From Sideroxydans sp. (GTDB lineage Bacteria > Pseudomonadota > Gammaproteobacteria > Burkholderiales > Gallionellaceae), in the NCBI GenBank assembly GCA_028687425.1, contig JAQUAD010000018.1, positions 1 to 44,713 of the forward strand: DNA of 44,713 nt, written 5' to 3'. Below the pieces are notes generated by a model. The model was not told the DNA's origin, did not search any database, and saw nothing but the letters and a program-made list of their open reading frames with translations. The stretch's first letter is position 1; each line of letters begins with the position of its first letter. The translations under genes were made by a program, and so were the position numbers. Of this stretch, positions 9,385 to 16,558 are shown one piece after another.

Positions 9385-9885
9385 ATGAACTGGCTGCAGA
9401 AGTTGCCGCCTGCCTGGCGACCGCACGTGGTGCGCATCGGCTTCAATCTGCATCCGGCCTATCGCAGGACGGGCGGACGCGTCGAACACGTCTCGCCCGA
9501 TTTGACCACGATGCGCGTGCGTCTGCCGTTCGGTCGCGCCACGCGCAATGCGGTCGGCTCCATGTTCGGCGGTTCATTGTTCGGGATAACGGACGGCCCG
9601 CACCCGACGCTTTTGATCCTGGCACTGGGGCCGGACTACGTGATCTGGGACAGGTCGGCCTCCATCCAGTACAAGCGCCCCGGGCGCGACACCTTGTATG
9701 CAGAGTTCGTCATCAGTGCGCAAGAGGTCGCCGAGGTGCGCGACATCCTCACGCGCCAGCCCGAAGTGGATCGCATCTATCGCATCGAATTGAAAGACCG
9801 ACAGGGCATCGTCCACGCCATCATCGAACGCACGGTGTACATCGCCAGACGGGCGCACTACGTGCAGAAGAGCGCAGGGCAATGA
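9385..9885 (+). CDS. DUF4442 hotdog-fold protein, possible acyl-CoA thioesterase
   Basis: This 166-residue protein resembles the DUF4442 group of hotdog-fold proteins (GSMFGGSLFGITDGPHPTLL near residues 52-71), a superfamily that includes acyl-CoA thioesterases. As the last gene of the beta-oxidation operon, 11 bases after the thiolase, it may release CoA from excess or dead-end acyl-CoAs; this is inference from fold and context. ATG 9385 has a GGGAAG site. The frame is open upstream into fadA, but that part is shadow. It converges on egtD with only three bases between the stops, and no obvious terminator is seen there. Confidence 0.75.
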   Translation: MNWLQKLPPAWRPHVVRIGFNLHPAYRRTGGRVEHVSPDLTTMRVRLPFGRATRNAVGSMFGGSLFGITDGPHPTLLILALGPDYVIWDRSASIQYKRPGRDTLYAEFVISAQEVAEVRDILTRQPEVDRIYRIELKDRQGIVHAIIERTVYIARRAHYVQKSAGQ

Positions 9886-9888
9886 GGT

Positions 9889-10878
9889 CTATCGCGCCAG
9901 TTTGAGTGGCTCGGCGGCAGACTGGTTGAGGTAGTGCACGTTGAACAGTCCATCCTCATCGTGCCAGGTCGCTTGCAGATGCCAGCCCGCACTGCGTGCC
10001 AGCTGTTCGAATTCATCCGCGCTGTATTTGTAGGAGTTCTCGGTGTGGATGGTCTCGCCCGGTTCGAACTCGAATGACTCCTTGCCCAGTCGTATTGCCT
10101 GCCTGCACTGGCTGACCAGATGCATCTCTATGCGTCCGTGCGTCTCGTTGTAATACGCATGGTGTGCGAACTGTGTTGCATCGAGCTTTATATCGAGCTC
10201 GCGCTGCATGCGCGTCAGCAGGTTTAGGTTGAACGCTGCGGTGTGACCCGCGGCATCGTTGTAGGCGGCATTCAGCACTGCGCTGGATTTCTTCACATCC
10301 ACGCCGATCAGCAGGCCGCCGCTGGGGCCGACCAGCTTTGCAACATTCTTCAATAGCGTCACGGCTTCATCAGGTGTGCAGTTGCCGATGGTGGATCCGG
10401 GGAAGAACACCACCTGCCGCTTGCCCGCCTGACGTTTGATCGCATGGTCGGCTAGCTGGTGGTAGTCCGCGCACAGCGGCTGCATCTTCATCGCGCGGAA
10501 CATCGTTTGCAGACGCTGTGTGCTGTTGTGCAGGTGCGATGCGCAGATGTCGATGGGGATGTACACAGCATCGTCGGAGAGGTGGCGCAGGATCAGCGGC
10601 GTCTTGGTGGCGCTGCCGCTGCCCAGCTCGATCAGGGTGCAGCTGTCGCCCGCCATCTCGGCCATCTCTGCACCATGTCGTTCGAGGATGGCGGTCTCGG
10701 TGCGCGTGGGGTAATACTCCGGCGTGGTGCAGATCAGGTCGAACAGGTGCGAGCCGTGCGCATCGTAAAAATATTTCGGTGGGATAGCCTTGGGATGCTG
10801 ACGCAGGCCCGCACGTACGCTGTACAGGAAATCGTCCTCGTCCTGCGCGTAGGATGGTGTAGGGGATTCGTTGCGCAT
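9889..10878 (-). CDS. egtD: L-histidine N-alpha-methyltransferase EgtD
   Basis: This 329-residue SAM-dependent enzyme trimethylates histidine to hercynine, the first step of ergothioneine synthesis. The SAM-binding motif ELGSGSATKT and the EgtD-typical segments KYFYDAHGSHLFD and TPEYYPTRTE are present; length matches the family (about 320). The start at 10878 overlaps the egtB stop by one base (TGATG), which indicates translational coupling. The open frame continues further upstream through egtB, but that part is shadow. Together with egtB it suffices for the hercynine sulfoxide steps. A C-S lyase (EgtE) is not in the window. Confidence 0.93.
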   Translation of the reverse strand: MRNESPTPSYAQDEDDFLYSVRAGLRQHPKAIPPKYFYDAHGSHLFDLICTTPEYYPTRTETAILERHGAEMAEMAGDSCTLIELGSGSATKTPLILRHLSDDAVYIPIDICASHLHNSTQRLQTMFRAMKMQPLCADYHQLADHAIKRQAGKRQVVFFPGSTIGNCTPDEAVTLLKNVAKLVGPSGGLLIGVDVKKSSAVLNAAYNDAAGHTAAFNLNLLTRMQRELDIKLDATQFAHHAYYNETHGRIEMHLVSQCRQAIRLGKESFEFEPGETIHTENSYKYSADEFEQLARSAGWHLQATWHDEDGLFNVHYLNQSAAEPLKLAR

Positions 10879-12116
10879 CAGATGTCCTCCGCCAGACGCA
10901 GTCCGGTGAACGGCCAGCGGTCGGCTGGCCGGAAGAAGTTGCGATAGCTGGCACGCATGTGGTCCTGTGCCGTGACGCAACAACCGCCGCGCAATACCAT
11001 CTGGTCGCTCATGAACTTGCCGTTGTATTCGCCCAGCGTGCCGGGCAGCGGTTTGAAACCGGGATAGGGCAGGTAGGCGCTCTGCGTCCATTCCCACAGG
11101 TCGCCGAACATCTGGGTGAGGCCAGCCTGTTGCGCGGGGCGCGGCACATACAAACCGTTGTCGAGGAAGTTGCCCGCGATGGTTTGCGTGCTGGCCACAT
11201 GTTCCCATTCCGCTTCGGTCGGCAGGCGTTTTCCCGCCCAGCGCGCATAGGCATCGGCCTCGTAATAACTCAGGTGAGATACCGGTTCGTCCATGCGCAA
11301 TGCATGGGCTCCGGTCAGGTCGAAGTGCATCCACTCGCGGTCTTCCCGGAACCAGTACAGCGGCGCCTGCCAGCTTTCTGTCTTGAGTGTGCGCCAGGCA
11401 TCTGACAGCCACAGCTCGACGCGGTCGTAGCCGCCATCGTCGATGAAGGCCTGGTATTCCGCATTGCTGACCAGCCGCGTGGCGAGGCGGAAATCCTGCA
11501 CGTATGTCTTGTGACGCGGGCGTTCGTTGTCATAAGCGAACGCTTCGCCGTCATGACCGATCTCGACGATGCCCGCGTTGAAGTCCTGCCAGCCCATCGC
11601 GATCGCAGGCGCAGCAGGCGGCAGTTCGATCTGGTGGTAGGCAGGATGCAGCGGGTTGAGGGAGAAGTTGTAGCGCGTATCCATCAGCAGCAGTTCCTGA
11701 TGCTGGATCTCGTGCTCCATGCCGAGTTGCAGACGCTGGCGGATGTCGGCGAGATGCTGTTCTGGTGGATTCGACAACAAGTCGAGCAGCGCCGCATCGA
11801 CATGTGCGCGATAGCGGTACACCTCATCCACCGTCGGGCGTGACAGCATGCCGCGCTGCGGACGCGGGAAGAAGGTACCCGCAGTCTCATAATAGGAATT
11901 GAACAGGTGCGCGTACGCTGCGTTCAGCATGCGGTACTGTTTGGCATACGGCACGAGGATGAACATCTCGAAGAACCAGGTGACATGCGCCAGATGCCAC
12001 TTGGGCGGACTCACATTCTCCATCGCCTGGATGCAGTAGTCCTCGACTTGCAGCGGGGCGCACAGTGCTTCGGAACGCGCACGCACAGTGTGATAACGCG
12101 CTATCAGTTCATCCAT
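10878..12116 (-). CDS. egtB: ergothioneine sulfoxide synthase EgtB
   Basis: This 412-residue non-haem iron enzyme couples hercynine to a cysteine-type thiol donor with O2. The N-terminal DinB-like domain carries the iron-binding histidines (WHLAH at 40-44 and HEIQHQE near 135-141). The C-terminal FGE-sulfatase domain is evident from RLPTEAEWEH, FGDLWEWTQ and the terminal SYRNFFRPADRWPFTGLRLA. The gene lies 7 bases after the DUF427 gene and overlaps egtD, forming a three-gene unit. An ECF-type promoter candidate lies upstream of DUF427. Whether the thiol donor is cysteine or gamma-glutamylcysteine cannot be decided here. Confidence 0.93.
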   Translation of the reverse strand: MDELIARYHTVRARSEALCAPLQVEDYCIQAMENVSPPKWHLAHVTWFFEMFILVPYAKQYRMLNAAYAHLFNSYYETAGTFFPRPQRGMLSRPTVDEVYRYRAHVDAALLDLLSNPPEQHLADIRQRLQLGMEHEIQHQELLLMDTRYNFSLNPLHPAYHQIELPPAAPAIAMGWQDFNAGIVEIGHDGEAFAYDNERPRHKTYVQDFRLATRLVSNAEYQAFIDDGGYDRVELWLSDAWRTLKTESWQAPLYWFREDREWMHFDLTGAHALRMDEPVSHLSYYEADAYARWAGKRLPTEAEWEHVASTQTIAGNFLDNGLYVPRPAQQAGLTQMFGDLWEWTQSAYLPYPGFKPLPGTLGEYNGKFMSDQMVLRGGCCVTAQDHMRASYRNFFRPADRWPFTGLRLAEDI

Positions 12117-12123
12117 CGTTTCG

Positions 12124-12414
12124 TCACTCCTCTATGGTGACGCCGTGCCAGAACGCGACGTGATCCTTGATGCGGGCCGCCAGTGCTGACGGCTCGGGGT
12201 AGTACCATGCTGCATCCTCGTTCACCTTGCCGTCAACCTCTACGTTGTAATAACTCGCTTCACCTTTCCACACGCAATGCGTATGTGTGTTGCTGGGCTT
12301 GAGGTATTCCTGCTTCACGGCAGACAGCGGGAAATAGATGTTGCCTTCCACGCGATGGATATCCTTGCTCGCCGCTTCGGCGATGATCTGATTGTTCCAG
12401 ATGGCTTTGGGCAT
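12124..12414 (-). CDS. DUF427-family protein
   Basis: A 96-residue protein that fits DUF427 throughout (NIYFPLSAVKQEYLKPSNTHTHCVWKG is not quoted in full; key parts are YFP, THCVWKG and YYPEP). The family's function is unknown. A good AAGGAG precedes ATG 12414. It is the first gene of the DUF427-egtB-egtD operon, with 7 bases to egtB, so it may assist thiol-histidine chemistry or be a stress-induced passenger. Its promoter is probably the TGTAAG/CGACCAA element at 12457-12486. Confidence 0.85.
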   Translation of the reverse strand: MPKAIWNNQIIAEAASKDIHRVEGNIYFPLSAVKQEYLKPSNTHTHCVWKGEASYYNVEVDGKVNEDAAWYYPEPSALAARIKDHVAFWHGVTIEE

Positions 12415-12456
12415 GATGCGCTCCTTTGATTGTTTCGACCTTGGTCACTGTGGATG

Positions 12457-12486
12457 TTGGTCGATCAAGATGTCGATTTCCTTACA
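12457..12486 (-). promoter_or_regulatory. ECF-type promoter for DUF427-egtB-egtD
   Basis: On the minus strand TGTAAG (12486 to 12481) is followed after 17 bases by CGACCAA (12463 to 12457). Three other sites in the window carry the same two blocks with 16 bases between them. This one lies between the nrtS stop and the DUF427 start, leaving a leader of roughly 35-40 bases. The one-base-longer spacer may make it weaker. The role is inferred from pattern only. Confidence 0.6.
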
Positions 12487-12491
12487 GCGGG

Positions 12492-12719
12492 TCATTCTTC
12501 ACAGCGCCGCATTTCGTTGCGTGCCGCGCTGTAACTCGATACGCAGAACGGCACCACGAAATTCAACAGCATCTGCGTCAGGTTGATGGGGCCACCCGAA
12601 AGCAGGTTCCCGCCCTGATTCACCAGATTGAGCAAGGTGCCGACCACCAGCGCCACCTTCAATGCCGGGAGCATGATCTGGCGGCGGCTGGCGATACTGA
12701 GCAGGCGTATCAAGCGCAT
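12492..12719 (-). CDS. nrtS: NrtS-like nitrate/nitrite transporter
   Basis: This 75-residue membrane protein has two predicted helices. The segment ALKVALVVGTLLNLVNQG followed by NLTQMLLNFVVPFCVSSY fits NrtS, a small nitrate/nitrite transporter first described in cyanobacteria. It starts 8 bases after the receiver-like gene ends, so it is the last gene of the minus-strand run from the AhpD-like gene. The link between nitrate/nitrite movement and peroxide defence is not obvious; nitrite or nitrogen-oxide stress would be one reading. The family call rests on remembered sequence pattern. Confidence 0.7.
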   Translation of the reverse strand: MRLIRLLSIASRRQIMLPALKVALVVGTLLNLVNQGGNLLSGGPINLTQMLLNFVVPFCVSSYSAARNEMRRCEE

Positions 12720-12727
12720 GACGCGGG

Positions 12728-13174
12728 CTAGCGGAAGTGACGGCGCAGGATGCGCTCTGCATCGGGTGCGGCGATGTCTTCCTTGTTCAGGAACAGAAAC
12801 ACGTCGCGTTCACCCAGTCGCGGATGCGCTTCTGCCTTGGCGTTGAACGGCAGGATGGTCGCGCCCGGATGTTGCTCGCTCACGATGCGCTGCAGCGTGG
12901 GCAAGGTCGAATCGAACTCGGTCAGGCCCGCGAACATCACTGGCAGATTCGGATAGTGTTTGCGCAACGCAGCGAACACCTCGGCAGGTTTTTCCGGGAT
13001 GGATGAAACCACCGCCGTCGAAATGATCGCGCCGCTGAAGGTGCCCAGCTTGCCGGGTTGCATGTCGCTTACATTCTCCAGTTTGGTCGGCTGGTAATCG
13101 TTCCGCTCCAGGAAGGGCCGCATCTCCGACACGATGAAGGCATGGGGGCGTGCGAGCAGTACTTTCTTTGCCAT
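12728..13174 (-). CDS. receiver-like protein of unknown function
   Basis: This 148-residue cytosolic protein opens like a response-regulator receiver (KKVLLARPHAFIVSEMRPFLE) and keeps an alternating strand-helix pattern. At the place where the phosphorylated Asp is expected it reads GAIISTAVV, so it probably cannot be phosphorylated in the usual way. I do not recognise a named family. AAGGAG precedes ATG 13174; the longer frame upstream is not supported. It is set between the peroxiredoxin gene (10 bases) and nrtS (8 bases), so it is part of the same transcript. Confidence 0.65.
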   Translation of the reverse strand: MAKKVLLARPHAFIVSEMRPFLERNDYQPTKLENVSDMQPGKLGTFSGAIISTAVVSSIPEKPAEVFAALRKHYPNLPVMFAGLTEFDSTLPTLQRIVSEQHPGATILPFNAKAEAHPRLGERDVFLFLNKEDIAAPDAERILRRHFR

Positions 13175-13184
13175 GATGTGCTCC

Positions 13185-14048
13185 TTATGCGGCGGCGATG
13201 CCGTGCTGGCGCAACACCGCGAGGAAGGTGTCCGGCTCCGGGCGCACACGATAGTTATCCGTTTCGTGCGTCCACAGTATCTTGCCGTCCTTGCCGGTGA
13301 TGATCACGGTCGGCATCACCGTGTCGCTGTCGTAGCCCAGCACCTGCATGCCCATGGGCAGACCGTCCTTGTGTTCGATGCCCAGCGTGCGTGCGGCGGC
13401 ATTGCCCTCGTCGGTGAGGAAGTCGAACTTCGCATCGTAGGTCTTGGAAACACCGATGGTGTTCTCGTGCGGTTGCGGTGCGATCATGGCAACACGAACA
13501 CCGAGCGCATCGATCTCCTTGTAGCGCGCGATCAACTCCTTCAATTGCGCCGAGCAGAACGGACACCAGTTGCCGCGATAGAAGATCAGGATCGCGGGAC
13601 GGTCGGTCAATTGTGCCGAGCTGACCATGTTGTCGTTCACATCGCGTGCCGTGAAGTGCGGCAGCTTGCTGCCGATCACCAGTTTCATGCTGGGCTGGCG
13701 ATTGTCGTAGGTGGAGAACCAGTACGAGTACAGCAGGAAGGTCACCCAGCCGCTGGTTGCCAGCAGCGCCGCCAGCGCTTCATTGCCTGTCGTCGCCCAT
13801 TCGAATGCGGGCAGTGCAGCACCTGCCAGTCCCAGCACATTGATGAGCGGGAAGTGTTCACTGGTGCGTGCCAGGTTCTTCAGCATCATGGCGCGCATGA
13901 TCACGGTCAGGATGGGCGCAACGGTCAGCATCACGCCGCCCCAGACCATGGGGGCGCCGCCCTGATAGAGCATCCAGCCCGCATAGCCTGCGATGCCCAT
14001 GATGAGCATCATGTAGCTGCTGATGAATATGGATTTCAGTCGGTTCAT
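13185..14048 (-). CDS. membrane-anchored peroxiredoxin (AhpC/TSA-like)
   Basis: A 287-residue fusion. Residues 1-115 form about four membrane helices, and residues 120-287 form a redoxin domain with the peroxidase-type motif FYRGNWCPFC (C162 and C165). The CxxC arrangement suggests a Prx or thioredoxin-like peroxide reductase tethered to the inner membrane. I chose ATG 14048 (MNRLKS) because GGAG lies 8 bases before it; an ATG at 14060 is in frame but overlaps that site. The AhpD-like gene upstream ends 54 bases away and could supply reducing power. Which side of the membrane the redoxin faces is uncertain. Confidence 0.8.
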   Translation of the reverse strand: MNRLKSIFISSYMMLIMGIAGYAGWMLYQGGAPMVWGGVMLTVAPILTVIMRAMMLKNLARTSEHFPLINVLGLAGAALPAFEWATTGNEALAALLATSGWVTFLLYSYWFSTYDNRQPSMKLVIGSKLPHFTARDVNDNMVSSAQLTDRPAILIFYRGNWCPFCSAQLKELIARYKEIDALGVRVAMIAPQPHENTIGVSKTYDAKFDFLTDEGNAAARTLGIEHKDGLPMGMQVLGYDSDTVMPTVIITGKDGKILWTHETDNYRVRPEPDTFLAVLRQHGIAAA

Positions 14049-14102
14049 TTGTATCTCCATTGTGTTCGGTTGCCGCCGCGCATCCGCGCGGCGGTGCGGT
14101 GC

Positions 14103-14690
14103 TTACGCAGCTTTGCGGGTGCAGGCGTATTCGTCGTTGGCCTGCCAGGCCTCGTTGGCGAATGCGGCATCCAGCGGTGTGTCGGTCAGGTGGTTGGTGT
14201 AATTGCTGAGGGTCTTCATGGCGATGCCGAGCAATACTTCCAGCGCGTTCTGTTGCGTGTAACCGGCAGCGTAGAAATCTTTCAGCTCCTGGCTGCCGTT
14301 CACCCAGCCGCGTTCACGCACCACGGCACGGGTGAAGGCCACCAGCGCATTCAGTTTCTGGTCTTGCAGGCAGCCTTGCGCCCGCAGTGCATCGACACGT
14401 GCACCGTCGACCTTGATCAGATTGCGCGCGAGGAAGGAATGCGCGGCCACGCAGTATTCGCAGCGGTTCTCGATGCTGGCCGAGATCAGCACGACCTGCT
14501 GTTCTTCAGGGGTGAGCGTGCTCTGTTCGAGCAATGCGCCCAGTTGCTTGTAAGCGCTCAGCGCATTCGGCGCTTCGGCCAGATGCGCATACAGATTGGG
14601 GATGAAGCCCAGGCCCTTGTTGGCGGCTTCGAGGATGGGCAATGCGCCGACGGGGGCGCTGGCGAGGTCATGCAGTTTGAATGTGTTCAC
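14103..14690 (-). CDS. AhpD-like carboxymuconolactone decarboxylase-family protein
   Basis: A 195-residue protein of the CMD/AhpD superfamily with the redox motif E-x2-C-x2-C-x3-H (ENRCEYCVAAH; C77, C80, H84). Such proteins act as disulfide reductants or peroxidases. It starts with GTG at 14690, preceded by AGGAGA; the open frame upstream has no better start. It heads the run AhpD-like, membrane peroxiredoxin, receiver-like protein, NrtS. The 116-base gap to the AraC gene upstream holds a direct repeat (GTCCGAAC then GTCCGGAA at about 14789-14804) that could be an AraC site, but this is weak. Confidence 0.82.
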   Translation of the reverse strand: MNTFKLHDLASAPVGALPILEAANKGLGFIPNLYAHLAEAPNALSAYKQLGALLEQSTLTPEEQQVVLISASIENRCEYCVAAHSFLARNLIKVDGARVDALRAQGCLQDQKLNALVAFTRAVVRERGWVNGSQELKDFYAAGYTQQNALEVLLGIAMKTLSNYTNHLTDTPLDAAFANEAWQANDEYACTRKAA

Positions 14691-14806
14691 GGTCGTCTCC
14701 TGAATGGGTTGGGCAACGTGTTTGTTGCGTGGACCCATTGTCAGGATGCGGAGGCTTGCCCTCCATGACCGGAACAGCGTGATTTATGTCCGAACGTCCG
14801 GAAGCT

Positions 14807-15706
14807 TTAGCTACGCAGCTTGCCCGGCGGCACGCCGGTGATGCGCTTGAACGCCTTGCGGAATGCGGCTTCCGATTCGTAGCCGCAGCGCAGCGCGATA
14901 TCCAGCATGTTGGCGCGTTCGTCCGCCAGCATGGCCGTCGCCATCTGCATGCGCCAGGTTGCCACGAACTCCATGGGCGGCATCTTCACCACCTGGCTGA
15001 AGCGCTCCGAAAATGCGGAGCGCGACTGGCAGGCCAGACCCGCCATGCGTTCCACCGTCCATGCTTCGGCAGGCGCATCGATGAAGGCGGCAACGGCAGG
15101 CCGCAGGTGCTCATCCGCCATGGCTGCCAGCAGCGGCGAAAGTTGCGGTTCCATCTCCAGTACATGGCGGATCACATACAGGAACAGGGTGTCGGCCAGA
15201 CGGTCGAGGATCGCGTTCACGCCCAGCGCATTCTTGATCGCCTCGTCCGTCATCAACTCGATCAGCATGCGTATCTGTTTGCCGGAAGGACTCTGGTCCG
15301 GGCTGATCAAAAGGAAGTCAGGAAAAGCAGCGAGCAGCAGACGGCGGATGTGCAAAGGCAGATACAGATGGCCGCACAGCAGGCCGGCGCCCGGCGCATC
15401 GCGATCCAGCGGGGCCGGGTGGTGGTAGTCGAAGGCTTGCTCGGGGATGCCCGGCACGGCGCTGAAAGCGTGCGGCGCATCATGCGCGAAGAAAGCGATG
15501 TCCCCCGCGTTCATGCGCGCAGGCTTGCTGCCGTCTTGCATCACGATCCACGCCTCGCCATGGCACACCAGATGGAAGGTCGTCGCATCCGAACCGCCGG
15601 GCGTGGACATGTGCCATGCATCGCACAACTGGCCGACGTAATACACCTCGGCGCCGAGATGCAGATGGCGCAGGAAATCGTTGATGGGCGGCGGGGCAGC
15701 AGTCAT
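14807..15706 (-). CDS. AraC-family regulator with N-terminal cupin
   Basis: This 299-residue regulator has an N-terminal cupin sensing domain (residues 10-110, including TFHLVCHGEAWIVMQDG and MNAGDIAFFAHDAPHAF) and a C-terminal AraC helix-turn-helix pair (ERMAGLACQSRSAFSERFSQ; DIALRCGYESEAAFRKAFKR). It begins 7 bases after the zinc-finger gene, so sigma factor, zinc finger and AraC gene are probably co-transcribed. The next gene downstream on the strand encodes the AhpD-like protein, a plausible target. The ligand is unknown. Confidence 0.87.
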   Translation of the reverse strand: MTAAPPPINDFLRHLHLGAEVYYVGQLCDAWHMSTPGGSDATTFHLVCHGEAWIVMQDGSKPARMNAGDIAFFAHDAPHAFSAVPGIPEQAFDYHHPAPLDRDAPGAGLLCGHLYLPLHIRRLLLAAFPDFLLISPDQSPSGKQIRMLIELMTDEAIKNALGVNAILDRLADTLFLYVIRHVLEMEPQLSPLLAAMADEHLRPAVAAFIDAPAEAWTVERMAGLACQSRSAFSERFSQVVKMPPMEFVATWRMQMATAMLADERANMLDIALRCGYESEAAFRKAFKRITGVPPGKLRS

Positions 15707-15713
15707 GCGTCGC

Positions 15714-15890
15714 TCACAGCTTGCGAGGCAGTTCGCGCGTCGCCTTGCGGATGAAGGCGAGCTGCTTCTCGAAGTTGCGGCAACCGCGGCACATCAGCAG
15801 ATGCATGCGCATCGCGATGCGCTCGCGCAAGGTGATGGGGCGGTCGTAGGATTGCGACAGGAGTTCTGTGTTGTGTTTGCAGTCGAGCAT
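15714..15890 (-). CDS. small zinc-finger anti-sigma factor candidate
   Basis: A 58-residue protein with an H-x3-C-x2-C motif (H30, C34, C37 in MRMHLLMCRGCRNF), typical of zinc-binding anti-sigma factors of the zf-HC2/ZAS kind; it has no membrane segment. It resembles the short cytosolic type found next to ECF genes, such as MseR of Neisseria. GAGG precedes ATG 15890, which lies two bases after the sigma stop. Oxidation of the zinc-site thiols would be an obvious trigger to release the sigma factor; this is inference. Confidence 0.8.
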   Translation of the reverse strand: MLDCKHNTELLSQSYDRPITLRERIAMRMHLLMCRGCRNFEKQLAFIRKATRELPRKL

Positions 15891-15892
15891 AT

Positions 15893-16456
15893 TTACCTCG
15901 CGTTTCCAAACCAGTTCAGATCCAGACATTCACGCAAAGCTAGTCGTGCGCGGTGCAGGATCACCCAGCAGTTAGTCGTGGAGATCCCCAATTCCTGACA
16001 GATCTCGTCGGTGGACATATCCATGAACTCGCGCATCATGAAAGCGCGCGCAGTGTTGAGCGGCATGCGCTGGTTGCACTGCTCGAACACGTTCCAGAAA
16101 TGTGCGTTCTCCAGCGATTGTTCCGGCGCATTCCATGTCCGCGGCGGATCGGCCCAGTGGCCGTTCTGCTTGAACAGCGCATCCACCAGTTCGTTCTCGT
16201 CCTCGCCCTCGGCCACATCCAGTTGCGGCTCGCGTGCGCGCTTGCGCAGCAGGTCCATGATCTTGTGTTTGAGGATGCCCACCAGCCAGGTGCGCGGCGC
16301 AGACTGTGCGCTGAACTTGGCGCGGCCTTCGATGGCGGCCACCAGCGTCTCCTGCACCACGTCCTCGGCCAGATCGGGATCGCGCAGTTGCAGCATGGCG
16401 TAGCGGATCAGGTAGCTGCGATGTTCGTGCAATGCATCGGGGATGATGTCACTCAT
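15893..16456 (-). CDS. ECF-type RNA polymerase sigma factor
   Basis: A 187-residue group 4 sigma factor: region 2 at residues 13-80 (RDPDLAEDVVQETLVAAIEG; APRTWLVGILKHKIMDLLRK) and region 4 at about 125-180 (EFMDMSTDEICQELGISTTN, then WVILHRARLALRECL). TGGAG precedes ATG 16456. It is followed at two bases by the zinc-finger gene, the usual sigma/anti-sigma order. No copy of the TGTAAG/CGACCAA promoter is seen just before it, so it may be made by read-through from the NPCAA cytochrome promoter upstream, past the terminator at 16511-16538, or from a promoter I cannot see. Confidence 0.92.
   Translation of the reverse strand: MSDIIPDALHEHRSYLIRYAMLQLRDPDLAEDVVQETLVAAIEGRAKFSAQSAPRTWLVGILKHKIMDLLRKRAREPQLDVAEGEDENELVDALFKQNGHWADPPRTWNAPEQSLENAHFWNVFEQCNQRMPLNTARAFMMREFMDMSTDEICQELGISTTNCWVILHRARLALRECLDLNWFGNAR
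15972..16000 (-). promoter_or_regulatory. possible intragenic ECF promoter
   Basis: Within the sigma gene, the minus strand reads TGTCAG (16000 to 15995), 16 bases, CGACTAA (15978 to 15972). The downstream block and the spacing match the four stronger sites and the upstream block differs at one base. It would drive the zinc-finger and AraC genes and so give negative feedback. It could be chance, because it lies in coding sequence. Confidence 0.3.
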
Positions 16457-16510
16457 TCAAACTCCAGAAGGCGGGTGCAGGGCAGGTGCATGGTAGCACC
16501 CGCACAAACG

Positions 16511-16538
16511 CAAAACACCCGCCGGGTGAGGGCGGGTG
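16511..16538 (-). terminator. rho-independent terminator after NPCAA cytochrome
   Basis: Read on the minus strand, an 8-base-pair stem (CACCCGCC at 16516-16523 pairs with GGCGGGTG at 16531-16538) with a 7-base loop is followed by TTTTG. It lies about 20 bases after the cytochrome stop and before the sigma gene, so it should limit, perhaps not abolish, read-through into the sigma operon. Confidence 0.7.
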
Positions 16539-16558
16539 CGCGTGGGGGATGGAAGGGA

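Noticed and set aside
10879-11412. N-terminal extension of the egtD frame
   Set aside because: It lies wholly within egtB in another frame; ATG 10878, coupled to the egtB stop, gives the normal EgtD start.
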